Below are positions 18,289-26,424 of a stretch of DNA of 50,935 nucleotides, in pieces. The notes under the pieces are model-generated. The model was not told where the DNA came from. It made no database searches and was given only the letters and a program-made list of their open reading frames with translations. The stretch's first letter is position 1, and every line of letters begins with the position of its first letter. The position numbers and the translations under genes were made by a program. The stretch comes from Acetobacter sp. DsW_063 (GTDB lineage Bacteria > Pseudomonadota > Alphaproteobacteria > Acetobacterales > Acetobacteraceae), in contig NZ_JOPL01000070.1 in assembly GCF_002153745.1 (NCBI RefSeq), forward strand, positions 1 to 50,935, read 5' to 3'.

Positions 18289-19836
18289 TTATTCCGGATT
18301 CGGAACCATATGGTAGGGAACCACGCCGCGCTCCTCGCCGCCGGCGTCGATTTGAAATCCGGCGGCCGGAAGGGCTCTGTGGCGGCAGTCGGTGCGTATG
18401 CAGGCCCGGCAACCGGGTCCGATTGGAATGATCATCCGTTCGTCGTCTAGGTTGAGGCCTGCGGAGTAGACGATATCCGACGCGTGCGAGATGGAGCAGC
18501 CGAGCACGACTGCGACGAGGCGCGGTCGGTCGAAATACGAAACGCCCGCGTGGCCGACCGTGCGGGCGACGTTGAGATACACGGCGTCGTCTGTCGTGCG
18601 CGACACCTGCACATGCAACTGGCCGGGCGCCGAAAAGCTGCGGAAGACGTTCCATTGCGAGCACAGGCCGCCGAAGCGCGAAAGGCTGAAGCGTGTAGCG
18701 CTGTGGCTCTTGAGGATATTGCCAGCGATGTCGGTCTTGATGAAATAGAAGGGGATTCCCTCTGCACCGGAACGCTGCAGGGTCGACAGACGGTGACAGA
18801 CCTGCTCGAAGCTGACGCCGAACTGACGCTGAAGTTGGTCCAGATCGTGCCGCTTCTCCAATGCGGAGTGTCTGAAGCGCTCGTAGGGCAGTAGCAATGC
18901 GCCTGCAAAATAGTTGCTCATGCCGACGCGCGCCAACCCGCGCGCGTCCGAACTGTTCAGGTGTGCGCGCTTGATCGCCCGGTCCAGCACGCGGGCATAG
19001 TCGAGGCGCCCCACGGCTTGCGCCATCCAGAATACGGCGCTTTCCGACGGGACGCCATCGGCGATGAAAAGCCTCTTGCCTCGCCGGTCAAGGCGCCAGA
19101 CTACGCCTTTGCGGTCGAGGTCCGTGTCTGTCACGACGCGTATTCCGTGTCGGTCCCGCAGGTAGCGGGCCAGATTGGCCGCCATCATTCCGTTCGAAAA
19201 GGCGCTTGATTCATAGAGGTCTTCGGCGGCGCGATCAGCCTCGTCGAAATAATTGTGTTCGTCATGCACCCAGTCGCCGACGGCTTCATAAGGAGGCGTC
19301 GTGGCGGGCTTGGCGTCTTCGTTTCCAGATTGGCGGTCGGAGAAAATGGACGGTGAACCAGATGCCCCAGCGCGTGTGGGAGAAAGCTGGGCATTGGGAG
19401 GCGAATGCGGATCGTTGGGTTTGAGGCTGCGCGGGATGGTGGCGTTGTCTGGCGCCGCATGCTCGCTCATCGCACGGAAGGAACGGTAGAGGGTTATGAA
19501 CCGATCGGCGAGGCCTGGCGCGGCCCGGACTGCGGCCTGAAGTTCCGCGGGACGGAGAGAGGCAGATTTGAAGAGGGGATCGCCGAGAATTTCGCGAAGC
19601 GCCTGGATTTGGCGAATTTCGTCGGTGTCGCCAAAATAGGCTTCCGAAACTTCGAAAATTTTGCAAAGTTTTAGCAGGAGCGGAGGCGGAATGGGGCGCT
19701 GATCGTTTTCGATCTGATTAAGGTAGCTGGCGGAAAGACCGAGTTCTTGAGCAAGCGCCTGTTGGGTCTGCCCGATACGACCACGTAACTCGCGTATTCG
19801 AGAACCTGCGAACACCTTATTTGCGCGACGGGTCAT
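18289..19836 (-). CDS. ScfR/RamB-type short-chain acyl transcriptional regulator (XRE HTH + IrrE-like + DUF2083)
   Basis: A 515-residue DNA-binding protein. Residues ~10-68 form an XRE helix-turn-helix (IRELRGRIGQTQQALA, then SASYLNQIENDQRP). A Pro/Ser-rich linker of roughly 60 residues, longer than I expect for the family, leads into an IrrE/ImmA-like region (NYFAGALLLPYERF, QRQFGVSFEQVCHRL) with no HExxH zinc motif. The C-terminal sensory part ends with the three-cysteine motif GPGCRACIRTDCRHRA. Relatives (RamB, ScfR, MccR) sense acetyl- or propionyl-level metabolites and control acetate, glyoxylate or methylcitrate genes. The acetyl-CoA synthetase gene lies divergently about 1.1 kb away, which fits. 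Confidence 0.85.
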   Translation of the reverse strand: MTRRANKVFAGSRIRELRGRIGQTQQALAQELGLSASYLNQIENDQRPIPPPLLLKLCKIFEVSEAYFGDTDEIRQIQALREILGDPLFKSASLRPAELQAAVRAAPGLADRFITLYRSFRAMSEHAAPDNATIPRSLKPNDPHSPPNAQLSPTRAGASGSPSIFSDRQSGNEDAKPATTPPYEAVGDWVHDEHNYFDEADRAAEDLYESSAFSNGMMAANLARYLRDRHGIRVVTDTDLDRKGVVWRLDRRGKRLFIADGVPSESAVFWMAQAVGRLDYARVLDRAIKRAHLNSSDARGLARVGMSNYFAGALLLPYERFRHSALEKRHDLDQLQRQFGVSFEQVCHRLSTLQRSGAEGIPFYFIKTDIAGNILKSHSATRFSLSRFGGLCSQWNVFRSFSAPGQLHVQVSRTTDDAVYLNVARTVGHAGVSYFDRPRLVAVVLGCSISHASDIVYSAGLNLDDERMIIPIGPGCRACIRTDCRHRALPAAGFQIDAGGEERGVVPYHMVPNPE

Positions 19837-20987
19837 CTTCGCATCCTTTGCAAAACGTTCTCTGATCCTCGCATTTATTCGCTCACTTTGCTATACCGTG
19901 CGCCATGCCCATGAGTATAGGATCAATAAGAGGATAGGCTAACACGTGTCGCAACTGTGGTGCGCTGCGAGGTTGGTATGTGTCCTGAAGGCGGCGAGTG
20001 GAGCGTATGGTGTTTGATGAGTTTGGGTATCGCGGGTGGCGCCGTTGACCAAATCTCGAGTGAGTGGAGGGTATGGTCGAAGGGCGATGCTTTCTCGGAG
20101 CTACGCTTCTCCGCTATGAGCAAGGCGTATTGATGGTGGTTATTTCGTAATAGGCAATGTGAATCTTCGCCTTATGGTTAGTGTCGCGAAAAATCACGTT
20201 TTTCGGAGATTTAATATTTACATACATTGTAAGTAATGGTTTTTGTTTTGTTGTTGGGGTGTGCGATTGATCTGCATTGCTCGGATTTTTGTCCGCAATC
20301 TGCGATATCGGCGTTGCGAGTGAGGGAAAATAATAATTCAGAAAATATATATGATATGCATGAGTCTTAGAGACTCTCTCCCCCCAATGTTAAGTTCTGG
20401 TCGGTTGCCGAATGTGTTGGGTAGAGGGGGCTGACTGCGTAGGTATGACTGCTTGGGGCGCGTATGCGAAGCCTTTGACTATGGTTTCCATTTTGAGAAA
20501 TGTACGGTACGTACCCCGCTGCAGATTCGTTGCGCTGAAATTCATTTTGCCGTTCAGCGGGTGTGTGGCGTGATCCTGTGTCTTTGGCATAAAATGATCG
20601 AAATTCATCAAGAAATCTTTATTATAATTCAGCGAAAATATCCCCGGCTCGATGGTGTTGTTCATGGTGACGCATTCGCTGGCTTTTTTCCTTGGAGGCG
20701 CGCGAAACGATTTACGTTTCGATATATATGATTATAAAAACAACAATAAATATGATAATTTTATCAAATTTCTACCTAATGCTGAATTTGGTTGCGTTCG
20801 GGCATGAGGCGCAAGAACCGTGCGCCACCTTGGGTGGCTGCGAGCACTGAGAAGCCGACTTCGTGAGCGTGGCTTTAGCCTGGTGAAAGAGGTAGATTTT
20901 GGAGAGCTAATCGCGTAAAATGTGTGTACGGAGCGGTATATAATAAAATAATGAAAAGCTCTTATACCCCAAACGGAGGTAATGTCG
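19837..20987. promoter_or_regulatory. 1.15-kb divergent spacer between the regulator and acs genes
   Basis: AT-rich sequence without a convincing gene. It holds a 16-base near-direct repeat, GAGTGGAG(C/G)GTATGGT, at 19996 and 20062. It also holds a perfect 7-bp hairpin (CGAAAAA 20187-20193 with TTTTTCG 20199-20205) and an imperfect ATTG..CGGA/TCCG..CAAT stem near 20275-20300. A TATAAT at 20939-20944, about 45 nt before the acs start, is a possible -10 with no good -35. Open frames at 20390-20665 (minus) and 20453-20731 (plus) overlap each other and show no domain. Confidence 0.4.
19846..19854. promoter_or_regulatory. RamB-like operator at the regulator's own start
   Basis: CTTTGCAAA lies 10 nt before the regulator ATG and overlaps its ribosome-binding site (AAAGGA on the minus strand). 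RamB of Corynebacterium is reported to bind a 13-mer ending AACTTTGCAAA; 11 of 13 positions agree here. Autorepression is inferred. Confidence 0.45.
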
Positions 20988-22943
20988 GTGCTCGACAATG
21001 TGCTCAGCCTGGTGTCGTCTAATCTGAACGACCTCGACGCTGAAAAAGTAGAGCGTGTTTCCGCGTTGCGCGCGCAGGCGGAAGGCCAGCCGGATCAATT
21101 CTGGCTCGAGCGCGCGCGCATGCTTGAGTGGGAAAAAACGCCGACAAAAGCGTCAAATTCCTCGTTTCTTGGAGACGTATCCATCCGCTGGTTCGAGGAT
21201 GGGCGCCTCAATGCGTCGTATAATTGCCTTGACCGCCATCTACGCGAGCGCGGGGATCAGGCGGCGTTGATCTGGCAGAGCGAAGACGCAAGCCATTCGC
21301 GCGTTCTCACCTATCGGGATCTGCACGCAGAGGTATGTCGTTTCGCAAATGCGCTACGTGCTCTCGGCGTGCAGCGCGGTGACCGAGTGGCGATCCATTT
21401 GCCGTTGGTGGTCGAAGGCGTGGTGGCGATGCTCGCCTGCGCGCGGATCGGCGCGATTCATGTCGTTCTGTTCGGAGGATTCTCGCCGGAAGGACTTGGT
21501 GAGCGGCTGGTCGACAGTGGAACGGTCGTTGTCGTGACGGCCGACGCCGGACGCCGTGGCGCGAAGCGTGTGCCTCATAAGACGGCGATCGACGCGGCGT
21601 TGAAACATGCAGGCACGATCTCAAGCGTTCGGAACGTGATTGTCGTTCGCGTCACCGGGGATGATGTCCCGATGAAAGAGGGGCGCGATCTCGAATATGC
21701 TGCTATCACTGAAGGCGCGTCGACGGAGTGCGCTCCGGAAACGATGGCGGCTGAAGATACGCTTTTCCTGCTTTATACTTCGGGAAGCACAGGCAAACCG
21801 AAGGCGATGCTGCATACCACCGGCGGTTATCTGGTGTGGGCGGCCTATACCATGGACATCACCTTCGCGCCGGAACCGGGAACGACCCACTGGTGCACGG
21901 CGGATATCGCATGGATCACCGGGCATACCTATGTCGTCTACGGCCCGTTGCTGAATGGCGGCACTACTCTGATTTACGAAGGGCTTCCGTCCTACCCTCA
22001 ACCGGGGCGCTGGTGGGACATTATCGACAGGCACAATGTTTCCGGGCTCTTCACTGCCCCGACGGCCATCCGCTCGCTGATGCGTGAAGGCGACGGCGTG
22101 CCGACTCAATACTCGCTGAAGTCGCTGCGCCGTCTCGGCTCGGCTGGCGAGCCGATCAGTCCGGACGCATGGGACTGGTTCCATCAGGTCGTTGGCCGTG
22201 GCGAGTGCCCCTTCATTGACGTCTGGTTCCAGACCGAGACGGGCGGTTTCATGCTCGGGCCCGTGGCGGGCGCGCAGCATCTGAAACCGGGATGGGCGAC
22301 GACTCCTTTGCCGGGACTGAAGGCGGTGCTGACGAACGAGAAAGGCGAACTGATAGAAGGAAACGGAGAAGCCGAGGGTTGTCTATGCTTTGCCGGGTCC
22401 TGGCCCGGTCAGGCACGGACGATTTGGGGCGATCACGGACGCTTCCGACAGACATATTTCAGCTTCAGCGAGGGGCTGTACTTTGCTGGCGACGGCGCGC
22501 GCCGCGATGCTGACGGGTATTACCTCATCACCGGGCGCATGGACGACGTCATCAACGTATCAGGTCATCGTATCGGCACGGCGGAGATCGAGGACGCTGT
22601 GGCGACGGATCACTCCGTGGCGGAAGCGGCGGCCGTTGGCGTCAATCACGATCTGAAGGGGCAGGGTATTGTCGTGTTCGTTGTGGCGCGGAGCGATAAA
22701 GTCAGGCCACCGTCAACCAAGCTGACGAATGTGATCAGGGAGCGCGTCGGGCCATACGCGGCGCCGGAAAAAATCTTTCTCGTCGCCGATCTTCCCAAGA
22801 CGCGTTCAGGTAAAATCGTCAGGCGACTTCTCAGGAAAATCGCGTCGGGCGAAACGGAAGCCCTTGGCGATCTTTCGTCGCTTTCCGACCCTTCGATCCT
22901 GCCTGGATTGATCGAGGAAGTTCGCGCCCAAAGCGCGCAGTGA
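20988..22943 (+). CDS. acs: acetyl-CoA synthetase (AMP-forming acyl-CoA ligase)
   Basis: Activates acetate (possibly propionate) to acyl-CoA through an acyl-AMP; about 651 residues. GGAGGT ends 2 nt before an ATG at 20982 but 8 nt before a GTG at 20988, so the GTG is taken as the start. The P-loop-like motif is LLYTSGSTGKPKAM, the adenylate motif VWFQTETGG, the hinge YYLITGRMDD, and the acetylatable lysine is in TRSGKIVRRLL (about residue 609). The motif usually reads WWQTETGG; the second Trp, recalled to shape the acetyl pocket, is Phe here. It is divergent from the ScfR/RamB-type regulator and followed by terminator-like hairpins. Confidence 0.92.
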   Translation: MLDNVLSLVSSNLNDLDAEKVERVSALRAQAEGQPDQFWLERARMLEWEKTPTKASNSSFLGDVSIRWFEDGRLNASYNCLDRHLRERGDQAALIWQSEDASHSRVLTYRDLHAEVCRFANALRALGVQRGDRVAIHLPLVVEGVVAMLACARIGAIHVVLFGGFSPEGLGERLVDSGTVVVVTADAGRRGAKRVPHKTAIDAALKHAGTISSVRNVIVVRVTGDDVPMKEGRDLEYAAITEGASTECAPETMAAEDTLFLLYTSGSTGKPKAMLHTTGGYLVWAAYTMDITFAPEPGTTHWCTADIAWITGHTYVVYGPLLNGGTTLIYEGLPSYPQPGRWWDIIDRHNVSGLFTAPTAIRSLMREGDGVPTQYSLKSLRRLGSAGEPISPDAWDWFHQVVGRGECPFIDVWFQTETGGFMLGPVAGAQHLKPGWATTPLPGLKAVLTNEKGELIEGNGEAEGCLCFAGSWPGQARTIWGDHGRFRQTYFSFSEGLYFAGDGARRDADGYYLITGRMDDVINVSGHRIGTAEIEDAVATDHSVAEAAAVGVNHDLKGQGIVVFVVARSDKVRPPSTKLTNVIRERVGPYAAPEKIFLVADLPKTRSGKIVRRLLRKIASGETEALGDLSSLSDPSILPGLIEEVRAQSAQ

Positions 22944-22964
22944 GTGAAGTCTTCTGGTGTTGTT

Positions 22965-23003
22965 GACGTAACGTTGCTCTTCGTTACGTCTTTGCTAAGA
23001 CGT
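22965..23003 (+). terminator. two mutually exclusive hairpins after acs
   Basis: A perfect 9-bp hairpin (GACGTAACG 22965-22973 with CGTTACGTC 22982-22990) is followed by TTTGCT and could terminate acs. Its right arm also belongs to a 7-bp hairpin (ACGTCTT 22986-22992 with AAGACGT 22997-23003). The two cannot form together. Confidence 0.5.
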
Positions 23004-23014
23004 TATTAATGGCT

Positions 23015-23047
23015 CGAAGTGACGATGCGACCGGTATCGTCACTTCG
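23015..23047 (+). promoter_or_regulatory. 12-bp leader hairpin reaching the ribosome-binding site
   Basis: CGAAGTGACGAT (23015-23026) pairs perfectly with ATCGTCACTTCG (23036-23047) around a 9-nt loop. The last G of the stem is the first base of GGAG (23047-23050), the ribosome-binding site of the small gene at 23059, so the stem could limit its translation. Confidence 0.5.
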
Positions 23048-23058
23048 GAGCTTACAGC

Positions 23059-23322
23059 ATGTCTTCCTCGATTTCTGGTCTTTCCGGTTCGGCGTTGAGC
23101 AGTCTCTACGGCGCAGGATCTTCCTCGGCGTCGTCTTCAGGCGCATCATCCAGTTCGGGAACGAGTTCGTCACAAGACACCACGACGGTGACGACGAATG
23201 CTGACGGATCCATCACGACAACCGTCACGGATTCTCAGGGCGACATTATTTCCGAAACAACTACAGGCGCGTCGAAGACTGCGTCCAGCGCCGATAGTTC
23301 CGCGCTCGATATCACCGCCTGA
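23059..23322 (+). CDS. small Ser/Thr-rich protein of unknown function
   Basis: An 87-residue low-complexity protein. The N-terminal half is nearly all Ser, Gly and Ala. The middle contains the beta-like segment TTVTTNADGSITTTVTDSQG, and the end is again Ser/Thr-rich. There is no signal peptide, cysteine or charge cluster. GGAG 8 nt before the ATG supports translation. The DGSITTTVTDSQG pattern recalls short alphaproteobacterial proteins with unfolded flanks, but I know no assigned function. It follows acs after a structured leader. Confidence 0.6.
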   Translation: MSSSISGLSGSALSSLYGAGSSSASSSGASSSSGTSSSQDTTTVTTNADGSITTTVTDSQGDIISETTTGASKTASSADSSALDITA

Positions 23323-23397
23323 TCTTTATCGGTTCTGGATGTGGTTAAGCTGCATCTGAATGCTTTAGCTGAACCATCTCCCTGATGAGATCACAGT

Positions 23398-23435
23398 AAA
23401 AGGCCCTTAGAAACGCATGTTTCGAGGGGCCTTTT
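23398..23435 (+). terminator. Rho-independent terminator, probably bidirectional
   Basis: AAAAGGCCC (23398-23406) pairs with GGGCCTTTT (23427-23435), with an inner GAAAC/GTTTC stem. T-rich sequence on both sides lets it end transcripts from either direction. Confidence 0.8.
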
Positions 23436-23490
23436 GTTTGCGAACGAGGCAGCTGTGTCATTCGGCTTCTTATGGCCGTTTGAAAACAGA

Positions 23491-23521
23491 AAGGCCGCCA
23501 ACCCGGGAGGTTGGCGGCCTT
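23491..23521 (-). terminator. terminator of rplM-rpsI
   Basis: A perfect 13-bp stem (AAGGCCGCCAACC with its complement) and a 5-nt loop, followed on the minus strand by TTTCTGTTTTC. This is a classical Rho-independent terminator 33 nt after rpsI. Confidence 0.9.
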
Positions 23522-23553
23522 GTCTGAAACTTCCGATATGAGCCGGAAGCAGA

Positions 23554-24045
23554 TCAGCGCTTGCTGAACTGGAAGGAGCGGCGGGCCTTGGCCTTACCGT
23601 ACTTCTTACGCTCGACCTGACGGGAGTCACGGGTCAGGAACCCGGCTGCCTTCAGGATGCCGCGAAGGCCGGGTTCGTAATGGGTCAGCGCGCGGCTGAT
23701 GCCATGACGAACCGCGCCAGCCTGACCGGACAGTCCGCCGCCGGTGACGGTGCAGACGACGTCGAACTGGTTGTAGCGGTCAGCCACAAGGAAGGGCTGG
23801 GTCAGCAGCATGCGCAGCACGGGGCGTGCGAAATACGTGACCACCGGGCGGCCGTTGACGGTGATGTCGCCTTTGCCGGGCTTGATCCACACGCGAGCGA
23901 CGGCGTCCTTGCGGCGGCCGGTCGCGTAGGAGCGACCCTGCGCGTCGCGCTTTACTTCATACACGGGGGCTTCCGAAGCGAGTGTCGCCGGGGCGATGTC
24001 CTTCAGATCGGCCAGTGTGCCGGTGCGTTCCAGAGTTTCGGACAT
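23554..24045 (-). CDS. rpsI: 30S ribosomal protein S9
   Basis: A small-subunit protein of 163 residues. The family core reads [18 protein letters not shown], then [22 protein letters not shown] and [20 protein letters not shown]. The basic C-terminal tail FQFSKR reaches the P-site tRNA. The roughly 35-residue N-terminal extension before the core is usual in Alphaproteobacteria. It lies 5 nt after rplM, the standard pair. Confidence 0.98.
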   Translation of the reverse strand: MSETLERTGTLADLKDIAPATLASEAPVYEVKRDAQGRSYATGRRKDAVARVWIKPGKGDITVNGRPVVTYFARPVLRMLLTQPFLVADRYNQFDVVCTVTGGGLSGQAGAVRHGISRALTHYEPGLRGILKAAGFLTRDSRQVERKKYGKAKARRSFQFSKR

Positions 24046-24050
24046 AGTGA

Positions 24051-24530
24051 TCAGACCCCACTCTTCGCGATGGCGGTGTTCTTGCGGTTCATCGCCGCGA
24101 CATCCAGTTTCACCGGCTGCTGCCCGTCATGAGGGTGCTCGGCTCCGGCGTAGACATGCAGGTTGCGCATCTGGGCGCGCTGCAGCGGGCCGCGCGTGAT
24201 CATACGCTCGACAGCCTTCTCAACGACCTGACCCGGGTTCTTGCCGGTCAGACGCTGGGTGATGGTGCGTTCCTTGATGCCGCCCGGATACCCGGTGTGG
24301 TAGTGGAACAGCTTCTGCCCAACCTTGTCGCCGGTCAGCTTGATCTTCTCGGCGTTGACGACGACGACGTGATCGCCGCAATCGACATGGGGGGTGAACT
24401 GCGGCTTGTGCTTGCCGCGTAGACGCTGGGCGATGATGGCGGCGAGCCGACCGAGAACGAGGCCTTCGGCGTCGATCAGGATCCAGTTCTTCGTCACCTC
24501 CGCGGGCTTGAGCGAGAGGGTGGTCTTCAT
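24051..24530 (-). CDS. rplM: 50S ribosomal protein L13
   Basis: A large-subunit protein of 159 residues. Seen are [51 protein letters not shown]-like [20 protein letters not shown] and the C-terminal HPHDGQQP. It is the first gene of rplM-rpsI. The leader lies in the spacer to the right. Confidence 0.98.
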   Translation of the reverse strand: MKTTLSLKPAEVTKNWILIDAEGLVLGRLAAIIAQRLRGKHKPQFTPHVDCGDHVVVVNAEKIKLTGDKVGQKLFHYHTGYPGGIKERTITQRLTGKNPGQVVEKAVERMITRGPLQRAQMRNLHVYAGAEHPHDGQQPVKLDVAAMNRKNTAIAKSGV

Positions 24531-24897
24531 TGGTCGTATGTCCGTCCAGAAATCTTGATCGGTTCGGGTGGCGCGTTATGCGCACGGACACGGGCTTCGT
24601 CAAGCACGTTCATAAGGAGTGATGGAGTTTTTTGGGTTTGTTCGCCGTTTTTCAGGGTTTTTTGATTGCGGTAACATGATACCGCTTTTTCCGTTTCGAC
24701 TGTCCCTGTCTGGAAAAGCCCGGTCGCCACGGCGTCAGCAGGCTGATCCCGAAGCCCAGCGCCTTGTTTTATAACGTATGACAACCTCTCCGGGGTGTCG
24801 GTCGACGCTCATGCTGTTACCTAGGGGGGTTCGCTTGCGCCTGTGTCGATTCCGGTTTGCGGGTTGTCGACGTCGAATCGTCATTTAAGGACCAGAT
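24531..24897. promoter_or_regulatory. divergent spacer upstream of rplM
   Basis: About 370 bases carrying the rplM-rpsI promoter and leader (minus) and the promoter of the 24898 gene (plus). A minus-strand 85-codon frame (24527-24784) overlaps the rplM start and has no recognised domain; I treat it as leader. The stretch 24625-24665 is unusually rich in T runs on the plus strand. Confidence 0.35.
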
Positions 24898-26424
24898 ATG
24901 ATGCAACCCCGCGTCCTCATAGCTTCTTCCGCGGTTCTCGCCGTTGTTTTGCTTGGCGGCGGCGGAGCAGCCTGGGTATGGGCGCAGCGTGTTGCGGACG
25001 CCCGGCTGGACGCTGCTCTGGCGCAGTTTCGCACGCAACTGCCCCCCGGGAGCGAGTTGACTTACCGGCAGGCCACGGGACTGCCTCTCGGGCATGGCGC
25101 GCGATTGAAGGATGTCACACTCAGGGAAGGGGGGGGGATTTTCACCGCGTCCACGCTGGAGGCGCTCGGCGTTTCCGCGCCTGACGCTGGAACGAAAGCG
25201 CCGCCGCGATTCGATCATCTGATCGCTTACGACGGGCGACTGAAGGCGCCGTCTCTGGAAGTCATGTTCAAGCGCCTTGCGGTCGACCAGTTGCAGACGC
25301 CGATGCAGGATGAGTCGTTGGAGGAGCTGATTTTCGGGCATGGGGAGTTGTCCGAGTTGTCGATAAAGCCCGCCGGGGTGCTGGCTGACTTCGCTATCAA
25401 GGCTGCGTCGATCGACAATTTTGGCGTTGGTAAGACATCGCGGCTGGATATCGCCGACTTCGTATTCCACGGATACGCGACGCCCGCGCGTCAGATCACG
25501 TTCGCGCATCTCGCAGTGGATGGCCAGGATATCGCGTCGCGCGTCAATGGCGGCCTCGGCGCCAGACTTCCGCCCCACGAGGGCGACAGCGGCCTGCGTC
25601 TGGACGACCTGAAGCTGGACGGAGAAGCAGACGGCGTCCCGGGTAAAATGCAGGCGTTTCTTTCATTGAAACGGTTGGTCGAGCACGCAAGGACAAACGG
25701 CCTGAAGAGCAACGCCAGGGTGACGGTCGATCACCTGCTGATCTGGCCGTCGGCGCCCCATTTCGAGATTCTGAAGGAACTGGGCTATTCGTCGCTGGAC
25801 GCTTCGATCGCTGCGAACGTGCTTATCGACAGTCGTGCGCGTACGGCGAACGTCAAGAATTTCGACCTGACCGCGCCGGGGGCCGGGCGCCTTACTATCA
25901 GTGAAGACCTGAGCGAGATGGATATGCCGAGCGTCCTCGACCTTGGGGGCGCAGGCGTGACAGGCGCGAAGGTTAACCGTCTTGATATTGGCTGGCGCGA
26001 CGAGGGGCTGGTGAATCGGGCGATCACTCGATCGGCCGTGGCTCAGGGCGTCGATCCGGACGCCTATCTCTCGGCGCTGAAGCGTTCGTTGGCCCCAGCC
26101 GGGGCTGAGCCGGACAGTATGGGTGCGCAGTTGGCTCAATACCTGCAGTCGCCGGACAAGGGAACGCTGCGGATATCGCTGGCGCCGCCTCAGCCGTTGC
26201 CGCTGATCGCAGTCATTGCTGCGCTGCCGATGGCGCTTTCGTCCGGCGGGTCCTCCGAGTTGGTTCAATCCATGGGACTCATGGTTCACGCGCCCACAGG
26301 TAGCGGTAAGGGGGAAAAGGCGCCGGACGCGACGATGGGCGGCGATGGCGACGCGGCCGACGCCACGGACGAGGTTCCGCCCGATGCGCTTTCCGCACCG
26401 TCCAAGGCGGCGCCGCGTCCATGA
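24898..26424 (+). CDS. membrane-anchored envelope protein of unknown function
   Basis: A 508-residue protein with one N-terminal hydrophobic segment (RVLIASSAVLAVVLLGGGGA), probably an uncleaved anchor. It is followed by a large domain with many short amphipathic strands and repeated LxxLxxxG-type units, and a disordered acidic/proline tail. The arrangement recalls AsmA-like or DUF2125/DUF945-type periplasmic proteins, but I cannot assign one. The stop overlaps the next gene by 4 nt (ATGA), so the two are co-translated. Confidence 0.65.
   Translation: MMQPRVLIASSAVLAVVLLGGGGAAWVWAQRVADARLDAALAQFRTQLPPGSELTYRQATGLPLGHGARLKDVTLREGGGIFTASTLEALGVSAPDAGTKAPPRFDHLIAYDGRLKAPSLEVMFKRLAVDQLQTPMQDESLEELIFGHGELSELSIKPAGVLADFAIKAASIDNFGVGKTSRLDIADFVFHGYATPARQITFAHLAVDGQDIASRVNGGLGARLPPHEGDSGLRLDDLKLDGEADGVPGKMQAFLSLKRLVEHARTNGLKSNARVTVDHLLIWPSAPHFEILKELGYSSLDASIAANVLIDSRARTANVKNFDLTAPGAGRLTISEDLSEMDMPSVLDLGGAGVTGAKVNRLDIGWRDEGLVNRAITRSAVAQGVDPDAYLSALKRSLAPAGAEPDSMGAQLAQYLQSPDKGTLRISLAPPQPLPLIAVIAALPMALSSGGSSELVQSMGLMVHAPTGSGKGEKAPDATMGGDGDAADATDEVPPDALSAPSKAAPRP

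Noticed and set aside
20390-20665. 91-codon minus-strand frame in the acs upstream spacer
   Set aside because: No ribosome-binding site at a proper distance, no family resemblance, and AT-rich composition like the spacer; overlaps another chance frame on the plus strand.
24527-24784. 85-codon minus-strand frame before rplM
   Set aside because: It overlaps the rplM start, has no domain and fits a ribosomal leader region better.
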